Assembly: GCA_964415785.1 (NCBI GenBank)
Contig: CAYQBU010000057.1
Coordinates: forward strand, 1 to 19,850
Direction of reading: 5' to 3'
Source of the DNA: SLJM01 sp964415785
GTDB taxonomy: Bacteria > Myxococcota_A > Bradymonadia > Bradymonadales > Bradymonadaceae
Length of the DNA: 19,850 nucleotides
Shown here one piece after another: positions 1-7,944 of this stretch. Under the pieces are notes generated by a model, which saw only the letters and a program-made list of their open reading frames with translations, had not been told where the DNA came from and searched no databases. Numbering within the stretch: position 1 is the first letter of the stretch; every line of letters starts with the position of its first letter. A program made the translations under genes and the position numbers.

Positions 1-379
1 CGACGCGAAGGGCGGTCATGCAGGCCTCGGTACCACTGTGGACCAGGCGGACACCGTCGGCGCCCTCGACGCGATCGACGATCTCTTCGGCGAGGTCGAT
101 CTCCAGAGAGGTAGGGGCTCCAAAAGAGGATCCGCGGGCCACGGCGCTCTGGCAGGCCTCGACGACCTCGGGATGGGCGTGACCGATGATCGAGGGGCCC
201 CAGGTCAGCACGTAGTCGATATACTCATTGCCATCGACATCGGTGATGGTGGCGCCCTTGGCGTGGTCGATAAAGGGTGGCGTCCCACCGACGGAGGTGA
301 AGGCGCGGACCGGCGAGTTGACCCCGCCGGGCATCGTCTTCTGGGCGCGTTTCAGGAGGGCCTGGCTTTTTTCGAACAT
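1..379 (-). CDS. hemL: Glutamate-1-semialdehyde 2,1-aminomutase, N-terminal part (cut by window edge)
   Basis: This is the N-terminal 126 residues of a PLP-dependent aminomutase that converts glutamate-1-semialdehyde to 5-aminolevulinate in the C5 route. It opens with a family hallmark (PGGVNSPVRAF at residues 17-27, then VGGTPPF), followed by DVDGNEYIDYV (48-57), GHAHPEVVEA (67-76) and the cofactor-phosphate segment SGTEA (116-119 region). The PLP lysine lies beyond the window. The ATG is preceded by an AGGA box about 6 bases upstream. It is the last visible gene of the haem cluster, 44 bases after hemH, and supplies the precursor that HemB uses. At the phosphate-binding segment the usual NSGTEATMS reads HSGTEACMT, a small departure from what I recall of the family. 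Identification is very secure; only completeness is limited. Confidence 0.95.
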   Translation of the reverse strand, partial: MFEKSQALLKRAQKTMPGGVNSPVRAFTSVGGTPPFIDHAKGATITDVDGNEYIDYVLTWGPSIIGHAHPEVVEACQSAVARGSSFGAPTSLEIDLAEEIVDRVEGADGVRLVHSGTEACMTALRV

Positions 380-423
380 GATGAGTCCTATCTAAGCGAG
401 ATCGATTAGCTGTGGAGTAAAGC

Positions 424-1473
424 TCATTCGGCGGCGCCCTCAGTGGGTCCGACGCGAAGGTCGCCTTCCAGATAGTCGTGGACGAAGCGCTCAAGGAGGT
501 CAACCCAGCTGGGGTGATCGTTGAGGCAGGGGACGAGGCGATATTCCTTTCCGCCGGCCTCCATAAAGTCCTCGCGGCCCTCCATACCCAGTTCCTCGAT
601 GGTCTCCAGGCAGTCGGCGACGAAGGCCGGCGAAATGATGACGAGCCGCTTCTTATTTTTGGACGGCAAGCGCTCCAGCATCTTGTCTGTGAAGGGTCTA
701 AGCCAGGGGTCGCTTCCCAGCCGGGACTGAAAGGAGACGGAGTATTTGTCGTCGGGGATCCCCGCCTTTTCGACGAAGGCCCAGGTGGTGGCAAAGCACT
801 GGTGGCGATAACAGTAGGCGTGAGCGGGGCTCTTTTTCTGGCAGCAGTCATCAATGGCCAGACAGTGCATCTTGGAGGGGTCGGTGACCTTGACGTGGCG
901 CTCGGGGACGCCGTGGTAGCTGAAGAGGACGTGGTCGTAATCCTCCTCCAGGTGGGGTTTGGCAACCTCCAGGAGGGCGTCGATATAGTCGGGGTCGTTG
1001 TAGAATGGAGGTTGGATGTCGACGGTGGCGTCGGGGGCGAGATCTTCGAGGATCTCTCGGGCGTGGACGAAGGCCGTCTCATAGCTCGACATCGCGTAGT
1101 GGGGATACATGGGAACGATGAAGAACTCGTCGACCCCTCGAGCCAGGAGGGCGCGAATGCCCGATTCTGTGGAGGGATTTCCGTAGCGCATCCCGATCTC
1201 GACGGGCAGGTCGATGCGCTGAGCCAGGAGTTCCTGAACGGCATAGGCAGCGACCAACAGAGGCGATCCCTGGTCGGTCCAGACCTTTTCATAGGCCTCG
1301 GCCGATTTGGAAGCTCGAAAGGGGGCGATGATCCCCTCGACGAGTAGCTTTCGCTTGACGTAGGAGAAGTCGATCACGCGGGGATCATTGAGGAATTCCC
1401 GCAGGTATTTGTAGACGTCGATGGACTTTGTGGAGTCCGGGGAACCCAAATTCAGGAGGAGTACGCCTTTCAT
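424..1473 (-). CDS. hemH: Ferrochelatase with internal cysteine cluster
   Basis: Inserts ferrous iron into protoporphyrin IX, the last step of protohaem synthesis, in the cytosol or at the membrane face. With the start used here the protein has 349 residues. It opens MKGVLLLNLGSPDS, a typical ferrochelatase start, and carries FSYHGVPERH (184-193, catalytic His187), SFQSRLG (247-253) and FVADCLETIEEL with Glu290. Cysteines at 204, 210, 211, 221 and 226 sit in one 23-residue segment just after the active-site histidine. Such an internal set of four cysteines is known to hold a [2Fe-2S] cluster in Myxococcus xanthus ferrochelatase, so a cluster is inferred here. An in-frame ATG at 1530 would add 19 residues; neither start has a clear Shine-Dalgarno, and I chose 1473 because homologues begin there. 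Lies 68 bases after hemB. Confidence 0.95.
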   Translation of the reverse strand: MKGVLLLNLGSPDSTKSIDVYKYLREFLNDPRVIDFSYVKRKLLVEGIIAPFRASKSAEAYEKVWTDQGSPLLVAAYAVQELLAQRIDLPVEIGMRYGNPSTESGIRALLARGVDEFFIVPMYPHYAMSSYETAFVHAREILEDLAPDATVDIQPPFYNDPDYIDALLEVAKPHLEEDYDHVLFSYHGVPERHVKVTDPSKMHCLAIDDCCQKKSPAHAYCYRHQCFATTWAFVEKAGIPDDKYSVSFQSRLGSDPWLRPFTDKMLERLPSKNKKRLVIISPAFVADCLETIEELGMEGREDFMEAGGKEYRLVPCLNDHPSWVDLLERFVHDYLEGDLRVGPTEGAAE

Positions 1474-1541
1474 GGTAATGCCGTAGGAGAGGGAGTTGTC
1501 AGGGTCGTGGAGTTGGCGATAACGACGCATCGAAAAGCCGA

Positions 1542-2525
1542 TTAGCCGTCGAGAGATGGAGCCAGGTCGCGGGCAAAATAGCTCAGGATCAGGTCCGCGC
1601 CGGCCCGTTTCATGGACAGCAATTTTTCGTGAGCGACGCCGGTCTCATCGACCCAGCCGTTGGCGGCTGCCGCTTTGACCAGGGCGTACTCGCCGGAAAC
1701 GTTGTAACAGGCCAGGGGTAAGTCAATCTCTCGACGCAGATCAGCGACGATATCGAGATAGGAGAGCGCCGGTTTGACCATCAGAATGTCGGCGCCCTGA
1801 TCGACGTCCAGGCGGGCTTCCACCATCGCTTCTCGCCGGTTGGCAGGGTCCATCTGATAGGCGCTGCGGTCGCCAAATTCGGGGCTGGAGTCCACGGCGT
1901 CGCGAAAGGGACCATAAAAGGCGGAGGCGTATTTGACGGCGTAACTCATGATCGGAATGGAGCTGTGGTCATGGTCGTCCAGGGCCTGGCGGATGGCGCC
2001 GATCATGCCGTCGAGCATTCCCGAAGGAGCGAGCATTTGAGCCCCTGCTTCCACATGGGAGAGGGCCTGCTTCTGGAGGTTGACGAGGGTGGGATCATTG
2101 AGCAGATGCCCCTGGTCGTCGAGGACGCCGCAGTGGCCATGGTCCGTATATTCGCAAAAGCAGACGTCGGTGATGCGATAGAAATGGGGGTAGGCGTCGG
2201 CGATATGGGCCAGCGCCCGTTGAATGATGCCCTCGTCGCTAAAAGTGTCGCTGCCGACGGCGTCTTTGTGCTCTGGAATTCCAAACAGGATGATGCGCTC
2301 GATGCCGGCCTTGGAGAGGGCGTCGAGTTCGCGATCGAGTTCGTCCAGTGAGTATTGGTAAATGCCCGGCATCGAGGGGATCTCACGGCAAATATTGGTG
2401 CCATGGGAGATGAAAATGGGCATGATCAGATCATCGCGGCGAAGGAAGGTCTCACGAGCCATGGCCCGGATGTGGGAAGAACTTCGCAGGCGACGAGGGC
2501 GGCGGGTCAATGAAAAGCGCGACAT
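1542..2525 (-). CDS. hemB: Porphobilinogen synthase (5-aminolevulinate dehydratase), zinc type
   Basis: Condenses two 5-aminolevulinate molecules to porphobilinogen. The 327-residue length is normal. The Schiff-base lysines are visible in SYAVKYAS (Lys198) and LMVKPALSY (Lys251). The metal-binding segment DVCFCEYTDHGHCG (120-133) has Cys122, Cys124 and Cys132, the zinc-dependent pattern rather than the magnesium-type aspartate-rich one. The N-terminus (RRPRRLRSSSHIRAMARET) matches the arm that stabilises the octamer in this family. GGAG lies 6 bases before the ATG and supports the start. It sits between hemY and hemH in the same orientation, and it is unusual only in being far downstream of hemC, whose substrate it makes. 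Confidence 0.96.
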   Translation of the reverse strand: MSRFSLTRRPRRLRSSSHIRAMARETFLRRDDLIMPIFISHGTNICREIPSMPGIYQYSLDELDRELDALSKAGIERIILFGIPEHKDAVGSDTFSDEGIIQRALAHIADAYPHFYRITDVCFCEYTDHGHCGVLDDQGHLLNDPTLVNLQKQALSHVEAGAQMLAPSGMLDGMIGAIRQALDDHDHSSIPIMSYAVKYASAFYGPFRDAVDSSPEFGDRSAYQMDPANRREAMVEARLDVDQGADILMVKPALSYLDIVADLRREIDLPLACYNVSGEYALVKAAAANGWVDETGVAHEKLLSMKRAGADLILSYFARDLAPSLDG

Positions 2526-2563
2526 CGAGATCTCCGTCGTAGATAGAGCGAATACAGGCGGGG

Positions 2564-3946
2564 TTAGGAGAGGGCTTCTTCGATCTGGTGGGCTTTTTCT
2601 TCGCTCTCGACGATGAGGTCGGGGACGCCAATACCGTCTTTGAAATTGCCGGCGAAAAAGAGGCCGTTTGTCGCCGACTCCAGGGCCTCAAAGCGATCCA
2701 GATAGTATTGATGGCCCACTTCGTATTGGGGAATGGCCTTGTCCCAACGGGTGATATGGGTCATCTCGGGCTCTCCGCGAAGTCCGAGGAGGCGCCCCAG
2801 GTCCTGGCGCACGAGCTGGAGGATGTCGGCGTCGCTTCGCCGGGCCAATTGGGGCTGGCGGGCGCCACCGACGAAGGTCGTGAGGTTGACTTTGCCCTGC
2901 GGGGCGCGGCCGTCGAACATGGTGGAGACAAAGAGTGAGCCCAGAATATGTCGATTTTCGACGGCGGGCACGAGGGCTCCGAAGCCATCGAGGGGATGGT
3001 CGAGCTGGGTCTTGTCGAAGCCGGTAGAGACGACGGTGCAGGGGGCGTAGGGAAGGGTCGCCACCTCGCGGAGCAGGGAGGAAGAAAGGGTGGTCTGGCT
3101 CCAGTCAATGGAACGGAGTCGATGGGTGGGCACGGTGACCACCAGGGCGTCAAAGCGCTCGCTTCGCCGGGAGTCTTCCCAGTCAAAGATCAACTCCCAG
3201 TCTTCGTCGAGTTGACGTACTTCACGGACCGTGGAGGAGAGATGAAGGTCGTCCTCCATCTGGGCAGCCAGGGATTTGACGAGGGCGGCCATCCCGTCTT
3301 GAAAGGAGATCAGGCGGCGCTGCACGCGCTCGTCCGATGAGGTGCCCAGGAGGCGCTCCTTGAGCGCTCCGAGAGCGATGGAACCGTGCTCCTTTTCGAA
3401 GGCCACGAGAGTGGGAAAGGAGTGGTGCGCCGAGAGCTGATAGGGGTTTCCGGCGAAAATGCCGCCGACGAAGGGGTCGAGCAGATATGCCAGAGCCTCT
3501 TCGCCCAGCCGACGCGCGATGAAGGACGCCAGGGTCTCGTCGATGTCGTCGGGAGGCCGGTTGGCGGGCATAAAGGGTTCGGCGAGAAGGCGCAGGCGAG
3601 CGGCCGGCGACAGCAGCTCCGTGGTGGCGAAGTCGGCCGGCGACATGGGAAGAGCGATGGGCTTTCCGTGTCGCACCACGAAGCGTTTTTTGGCCTCCTC
3701 ATTGGCGACGGTGACTTCGTCACCGAGCCCGAGGTCTTGGATCAGGCGCTCCACGGCGGCGTGGCGCACCAACAAGGTGTGGGGCCCGGTCTCGATGCGA
3801 TACCCGTCGATGGATCGGGTGGCGATGGGGCCACCGACCTGATCGTTGGCCTCGAATACTTGGACGGTGAAGCCGCGGTGACGAAGGTGATAGGCCGTCG
3901 TCAGCCCGCTAATTCCAGCGCCGATGACGGCAATGCGGTCAGGCAT
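2564..3946 (-). CDS. hemY: Protoporphyrinogen oxidase, oxygen-dependent FAD type
   Basis: Oxidises protoporphyrinogen IX to protoporphyrin IX with FAD and oxygen; usually membrane-associated. The 460-residue protein starts MPDRIAVIGAGISGLTTAYHL, a Rossmann dinucleotide-binding motif (GAGISG, 9-14) with the ribose-binding Glu32 in VFEAN. The middle has DPFVGGIFAGNP (157-168), typical of HemY-family enzymes, and the end has the FAD-binding GLFFAGNFKDGIGVPDL (428-444). An AGGA box about 8 bases upstream of the ATG and the standard family start exclude the in-frame upstream extension. It follows hemE by 29 bases. Because HemY-type enzymes in other phyla can oxidise coproporphyrinogen, the reaction is not proven by sequence, but the M. 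xanthus-type HemH next door favours the protoporphyrin route. Confidence 0.93.
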   Translation of the reverse strand: MPDRIAVIGAGISGLTTAYHLRHRGFTVQVFEANDQVGGPIATRSIDGYRIETGPHTLLVRHAAVERLIQDLGLGDEVTVANEEAKKRFVVRHGKPIALPMSPADFATTELLSPAARLRLLAEPFMPANRPPDDIDETLASFIARRLGEEALAYLLDPFVGGIFAGNPYQLSAHHSFPTLVAFEKEHGSIALGALKERLLGTSSDERVQRRLISFQDGMAALVKSLAAQMEDDLHLSSTVREVRQLDEDWELIFDWEDSRRSERFDALVVTVPTHRLRSIDWSQTTLSSSLLREVATLPYAPCTVVSTGFDKTQLDHPLDGFGALVPAVENRHILGSLFVSTMFDGRAPQGKVNLTTFVGGARQPQLARRSDADILQLVRQDLGRLLGLRGEPEMTHITRWDKAIPQYEVGHQYYLDRFEALESATNGLFFAGNFKDGIGVPDLIVESEEKAHQIEEALS

Positions 3947-3975
3947 GGATGAGGTCCTTTGCGAAACGCCAGAGC

Positions 3976-5001
3976 TCAGCGAAATGAGGTTACCGTATCG
4001 GCCAGGGCCTCCATGCATTCGATGCGGCAGCGCGGAGAGATCCCATGGCCGAGGTTGAAGATATGACCCTGTTGTCCCTTCATGGACTCCAAAATTCGCG
4101 TCGCCTCGCGGTGCACCAGTTCCGGCGTCGTATTCATCAAGGCGGGATCCAGATTGCCCTGAACGGCGACGCCCTGGGGGAGTTGCTCTTTTACCGTGGG
4201 CAGATCGGCGGTCCAATCGATGCCGAGGACGTCGGCGCCGGTATTGACCAGGTCTTCAAGGCAGTGATGCATGCCGCGAGAGAAGACGATGGTCGGCACC
4301 TGGCCGTCGATGGCGTCGACGAGTTGCCCCATCCAGCGAGTGGAGGCGGCTTCAAAGCTGTGGGCCGATAGCGATCCACCCCAACTGTCGAAGAGTTGAA
4401 TGGCGTCGACGCCACTGTCGATCTGCATCTGCAGATAATCGGTGAGCGCCGTCGTGATCTTGGAGAGGAGTTGGTCGTAGAGTTCACGCTCCGTATAGAA
4501 GAGTTCTCGGGCGCGCTCCTTGGATTTAGAGCTGCCCCCTTCAAGCATGTAGGTCGCCAGCGTCCAGGGGCTTCCACCGAAACCAATGAGGGCTCGCTCG
4601 TCGCCGAGTTCCCGACGGATCAGCGTCAGGGCGTCGCCGACGTAGCTGAGTTTGTCGACGATGGCGTCGGTGCTCAGTGCCTCGATATCGGAGGCGGACT
4701 CGATGGCGAATTCCATTTCGATCCCCCCGCCTTCGGGAAATCCGTAGGGCTGGCCCATGGCCTCGGGGATGACGAGAATGTCCGTAAAGACGATGGCGGC
4801 GTCCATGTCATAGCGCCGCAGGGGCTGCATGGTGACCTCCAGCGCCAATTCCGGAGTCTGAGCGATCTCATGGAAAGAGTATTTTTCCTTGAGCGCTCGA
4901 TATTCAGGCAGGTGGCGACCGGCCTGACGCATCACCCACAGGGGTGGGCGATCTACGGGTTTAGAGAGGCAGGCGTCGATAAAGCGTTGGCGTCGATTCA
5001 T
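3976..5001 (-). CDS. hemE: Uroporphyrinogen decarboxylase
   Basis: Removes the four acetate carboxyls of uroporphyrinogen III to give coproporphyrinogen III, without cofactor, in the cytosol. The 341-residue protein has the first family signature RPPLWVMRQAGRHLPEY (18-34; Arg25 and Arg29), the catalytic aspartate in FTDIL (Asp74), the second signature GFGGSPWTLATYM (140-152; Tyr151) and the C-terminal LGHGISP histidine (His319). These match the known substrate-binding residues of the family. Its ATG overlaps the hemD stop in an ATGA, so translational coupling is likely. Its product must be taken on by a coproporphyrinogen oxidase not encoded here. Nothing unusual is visible. Confidence 0.97.
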   Translation of the reverse strand: MNRRQRFIDACLSKPVDRPPLWVMRQAGRHLPEYRALKEKYSFHEIAQTPELALEVTMQPLRRYDMDAAIVFTDILVIPEAMGQPYGFPEGGGIEMEFAIESASDIEALSTDAIVDKLSYVGDALTLIRRELGDERALIGFGGSPWTLATYMLEGGSSKSKERARELFYTERELYDQLLSKITTALTDYLQMQIDSGVDAIQLFDSWGGSLSAHSFEAASTRWMGQLVDAIDGQVPTIVFSRGMHHCLEDLVNTGADVLGIDWTADLPTVKEQLPQGVAVQGNLDPALMNTTPELVHREATRILESMKGQQGHIFNLGHGISPRCRIECMEALADTVTSFR

Positions 5002-5744
5002 GGTCGGGAAGGGGGGTCAGTAGTAGCCGAATGATCGATGACCGCCTCGATGAGGCGCTGTCGACCGGTGGATTCAGGGACGAGATCGATGGCGAGGCCG
5101 AGCTCAGAAGCGGTCGCCGCCGTGGAAGGGCCAATGGCGGCAAAGCGAAGCCCGCGCTTATCTCGGGCTCTGTGTAGCGCAGAGGTACCGATGGCGTCGA
5201 CCACCGATTGAACCCCCCGGGAACTGGTGAGCGTGAGCCATTGGGGCCGGTGGTCGTCAAAGGCACGGCGAAGGGTCGCGGGGTCGGCGGGAGTCGAGGC
5301 GTAGATGTCGATACAGGTCCAGTTGACCTGCCAGGTCGCCGCGAGAGCGCTGAGGTCGCGGCGCTTGCCTCGGAGGCCAAAGGAGACCAGTGGAAGGGTG
5401 GGGCCGCGCTCCAGGAGGCGATCCTTGAGCGCCTGGAAGTGGGAGGCATCGGGGACGTGCGGTGTGACACCGAAGTGGGAGGCCAAAAGGCCACCGGTAT
5501 GCGAGCCAACAGCCCAGAAGTGGTGGTCGCCGGGTCGAGCAATGAGGCGCTGCTCGATGGTCTGACGGACGGCAAATTGGCTATAGAAGACGAGGTGAGA
5601 CGGCGTTTGGAGAACAGAGCTCAGGTGCTCTCTGTCGACCTCGATGCCCCGGCGCGTAAGGGCCGGGCGGTGGATGATCTGGACGCCGTGGTCGGAGACC
5701 TGGTCGGGAGGGGAGGTGCCGGTGTCGAAGATCGTTAAAGTCAT
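4998..5744 (-). CDS. hemD: Uroporphyrinogen-III synthase
   Basis: Closes and inverts ring D of hydroxymethylbilane to form uroporphyrinogen III. The family is very divergent, so identification rests on fold-like signals and position. Visible are YSQFAVRQT in the first domain (54-62), the inter-domain IDIYAS (145-150), TLTSSRGVQSVVD (171-183) and RFAAIGPSTAATASELG (200-216), the last two being the most conserved HemD segments. Length (248 residues) is normal. It overlaps hemC upstream and hemE downstream by 4 bases each, so it lies inside a tightly coupled hemA-C-D-E block. No fusion to a methyltransferase domain is present, unlike some HemD proteins. Confidence 0.92.
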   Translation of the reverse strand: MTLTIFDTGTSPPDQVSDHGVQIIHRPALTRRGIEVDREHLSSVLQTPSHLVFYSQFAVRQTIEQRLIARPGDHHFWAVGSHTGGLLASHFGVTPHVPDASHFQALKDRLLERGPTLPLVSFGLRGKRRDLSALAATWQVNWTCIDIYASTPADPATLRRAFDDHRPQWLTLTSSRGVQSVVDAIGTSALHRARDKRGLRFAAIGPSTAATASELGLAIDLVPESTGRQRLIEAVIDHSATTDPPSRP

Positions 5745-6646
5745 GAATGGAGGATGTCCTGGGCTCCGCGCTCGACGAAGGATTGAGCCATGGTTTTGGC
5801 GAGCGAGGTCGGGTCGTCACCGTGCGTGGTTTGTTTGATGACCTGCTGGCCGTCCGTCGAGGAGGCCCAGCCGTGGAAGGACCAGCCGCCTTCCGATCGG
5901 GGGCGACAATAACCACCGAGGGCGACGGAGCAACCCCCATCGAGGCGGCGCATAAAGTGGCGCTCAGCGCGGACGGCCTCCACGGTCGGTCGGTGCCAGA
6001 TGGGGGCGAGCAACTCGTCGATGTCGTCGCGGCCAACGCGGGTCTCGACGCCGATGGCCCCCTGGGCGACGGCGGGGACGAACTCGCTGGGATCCAGGGC
6101 CTCGGTGATGTGGTCGTCGATCGCCAGGCGGTGGAGGGCGGCGGTGGCCATGATGATCCCGTCGTGGCCCTGGTCCTCGAGCTTCTGGAGGCGCGTTTCA
6201 ATATTGCCGCGCAGGTTGACCAGCTTGAGAGAGGGAAAGCGGTGGAGAAGCTGGGCGCGTCGGCGCTGGCTTCCCGTGGCGACCTGGGCCCCGTCGGGGA
6301 GTTCGTCGACTCCGTTCCAGCGCGTGGAGATGAAGGCGTCCGTCGGGTTGGCGCGCTCGAGGGAACCGGCGAATTTGAGGCCCTCGGGAAGCGTGGAGGG
6401 AAGATCCTTGAGGGAGTGGACAGCGAGGTCGATGCGGTCTTCCAGGAGGGCTTGCTCCAGTTCGGCGGTAAATAACCCCTTGGCCCCGATGCTGGGAAGG
6501 GGCACATCGCCGCGACGATCGCCGGTGGTTTCCATGCCCACGATGTCGACGGAGATATGTTCGTGCGCCGCCTCGATCTCGCTGGCCACACGTCGGGATT
6601 GCCAGAGGGCGAGGTTAGAGGTGCGTGAGCCCAATTTGAGTTTCAT
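5741..6646 (-). CDS. hemC: Hydroxymethylbilane synthase (porphobilinogen deaminase)
   Basis: Polymerises four porphobilinogens into hydroxymethylbilane on a covalently attached dipyrromethane cofactor. Of 301 residues, key features are LKLGSRTSNLALWQ (3-15), GAKGLFTAELEQALL (54-68), LAVHSLKDLPS (74-84) with catalytic Asp81, TGSQRRRAQLL (124-134), LRGNIETRL (145-153) and LDGGCSVALGGY (235-246) with the cofactor-binding Cys239. Its ATG overlaps the hemA stop by 4 bases and no strong Shine-Dalgarno is visible, in line with translational coupling. Length and motif set are standard. Confidence 0.97.
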   Translation of the reverse strand: MKLKLGSRTSNLALWQSRRVASEIEAAHEHISVDIVGMETTGDRRGDVPLPSIGAKGLFTAELEQALLEDRIDLAVHSLKDLPSTLPEGLKFAGSLERANPTDAFISTRWNGVDELPDGAQVATGSQRRRAQLLHRFPSLKLVNLRGNIETRLQKLEDQGHDGIIMATAALHRLAIDDHITEALDPSEFVPAVAQGAIGVETRVGRDDIDELLAPIWHRPTVEAVRAERHFMRRLDGGCSVALGGYCRPRSEGGWSFHGWASSTDGQQVIKQTTHGDDPTSLAKTMAQSFVERGAQDILHS

Positions 6647-7929
6647 TCGTTCTTCTCGTCGTGAAAGGAATCGAGATCGTAGAGGGAACGGACCAATTTG
6701 AGGTCTTCCGTGCTTAGAGAGTTCTCGTCCACTGAGCTTCGAAGGTACATGATGGGGTTATGGAGCAGCTTCTTGACCAGGCCTCGGGAGAAGTCGTCGA
6801 GCATCTGGCGCTTTTCGTCGGAGATGCCGTTGGACTGGCGGTCGATCTCCTCGGCGCGGACCTGGTCGAAGAATTGAGCCAGGGAGGCGATGGTGGGGGT
6901 GACCTCCAGAGAACGGCGCCAGTTGCTCCACTCGTCGACCATGTGGTCGATGATGGAGCAGGCCTTTGGAATCTCCTCACGGCGGGAGGCGAGGTTGTTC
7001 TCCACCACCTGTTGGAGGTCGTCCATATTGTAGAGGAAGGCGCTGTCGAGGCGGTTGACCCGGGGGTCCACATTGCGGGGGTTGGAGATATCGATGAGAA
7101 AGATCGGTCGGTGTTGGCGCTTTCGCATGACCTGACGAAGATCGTCATGGGTCAGAAGGTGATCGCGGGCACCGGTGGCGAAGACGGCGACATCGGCCTT
7201 CTGGCAGGTGGTGTGAAGGTCGTCGAGGGGTCGATACTCGGCGTCGAAGGCGGAGGCAACACGGCGGCCGCGCTCCTCACTGCGGTTGAGTACTAAAAAG
7301 TCGGTGGCACCGGCGTTGGAGAAGTGCATCGCTGCTTTTTCGGCGGTGTCGCCGGCCCCGACGATGAGGATCTGGCGACGATCAAAATCGCCAAAGATCT
7401 TGGCGGCCAGGTCCACGGCCGCGGAGCTGACGGAGAGGGCGCCATGGCAGAGTTGGGTTTCGGTGCGCACCTGTTTGCCCACGCGGATGGCGTATTGAAA
7501 TAACCGGTCCAAAAGCGGTGTCCGGACGTCGCGCTGTAAGATGCGTTGGTGGACGTCTTTGACCTGGCCCAGGATCTCGTTTTCGCCGAGGGCGACGGAT
7601 TCCAGGGAGGCCGCCACTCTAAAGAGATGGCGCGCCGCCTGGTTGCCAGTGGCGATATCGGGCGATGGGAGTTCGTCTAGATCCAGAGAACGCAATTCGC
7701 TGACCAGGGGGGAGATGACCTCCCAGATGGTGTCCGGCCGGTCGCTGACCACGTAGAATTCAGTGCGGTTGCACGTCGACAGGACGGCGGCCTCCTCAAT
7801 GCCCAGGTGGCGGGTTCGCTCCGCGAACGCGTGGGCCTCGTGAGGCTTAAAGGATAGAGCATCTCGAGCATCTAGCCCCGCATTGCGGTGGCTAAAGGAG
7901 ATAGCGCTGAGGTGGTGCGACGATGCCAT
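6643..7929 (-). CDS. hemA: Glutamyl-tRNA reductase
   Basis: Reduces glutamyl-tRNA(Glu) to glutamate-1-semialdehyde with NADPH; the first committed and usually the regulated step of the C5 pathway. The 428-residue protein has the nucleophile motif LSTCNRTE (Cys53), the catalytic-domain helix RHLFRVAASLESVALGENEI (100-119), the NADPH-binding motif LIVGAGDTAEKAA (188-200) and IFLIDISNPRNVDP (276-289), then a helical dimerisation domain. The segment DISNPRNVDP replaces the more common DIAVPRD, a mild variation. It follows the hemX-like gene by 15 bases, an arrangement also known in Firmicutes. No strong Shine-Dalgarno precedes the ATG, but the start MASSHHLSAISFSH aligns with the normal family start. 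Confidence 0.96.
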   Translation of the reverse strand: MASSHHLSAISFSHRNAGLDARDALSFKPHEAHAFAERTRHLGIEEAAVLSTCNRTEFYVVSDRPDTIWEVISPLVSELRSLDLDELPSPDIATGNQAARHLFRVAASLESVALGENEILGQVKDVHQRILQRDVRTPLLDRLFQYAIRVGKQVRTETQLCHGALSVSSAAVDLAAKIFGDFDRRQILIVGAGDTAEKAAMHFSNAGATDFLVLNRSEERGRRVASAFDAEYRPLDDLHTTCQKADVAVFATGARDHLLTHDDLRQVMRKRQHRPIFLIDISNPRNVDPRVNRLDSAFLYNMDDLQQVVENNLASRREEIPKACSIIDHMVDEWSNWRRSLEVTPTIASLAQFFDQVRAEEIDRQSNGISDEKRQMLDDFSRGLVKKLLHNPIMYLRSSVDENSLSTEDLKLVRSLYDLDSFHDEKNE

Positions 7930-7944
7930 GAGTTCGAACGTCGG

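Noticed and set aside
3947..4216. 90-residue N-terminal extension of HemY
   Set aside because: It overlaps the end of hemE, has no family similarity, and the ATG at 3946 has a good AGGA box and starts the Rossmann motif.
4396..5034. Long plus-strand reading frame of 212 codons opposite hemE
   Set aside because: It lies entirely antisense to a clearly identified gene, has no recognisable motif and reflects GC-rich codon bias; similar antisense frames occur opposite every gene here.
5747..6475. Plus-strand reading frame of 242 codons opposite hemC
   Set aside because: Antisense shadow of hemC; no conserved motif and no Shine-Dalgarno of note.
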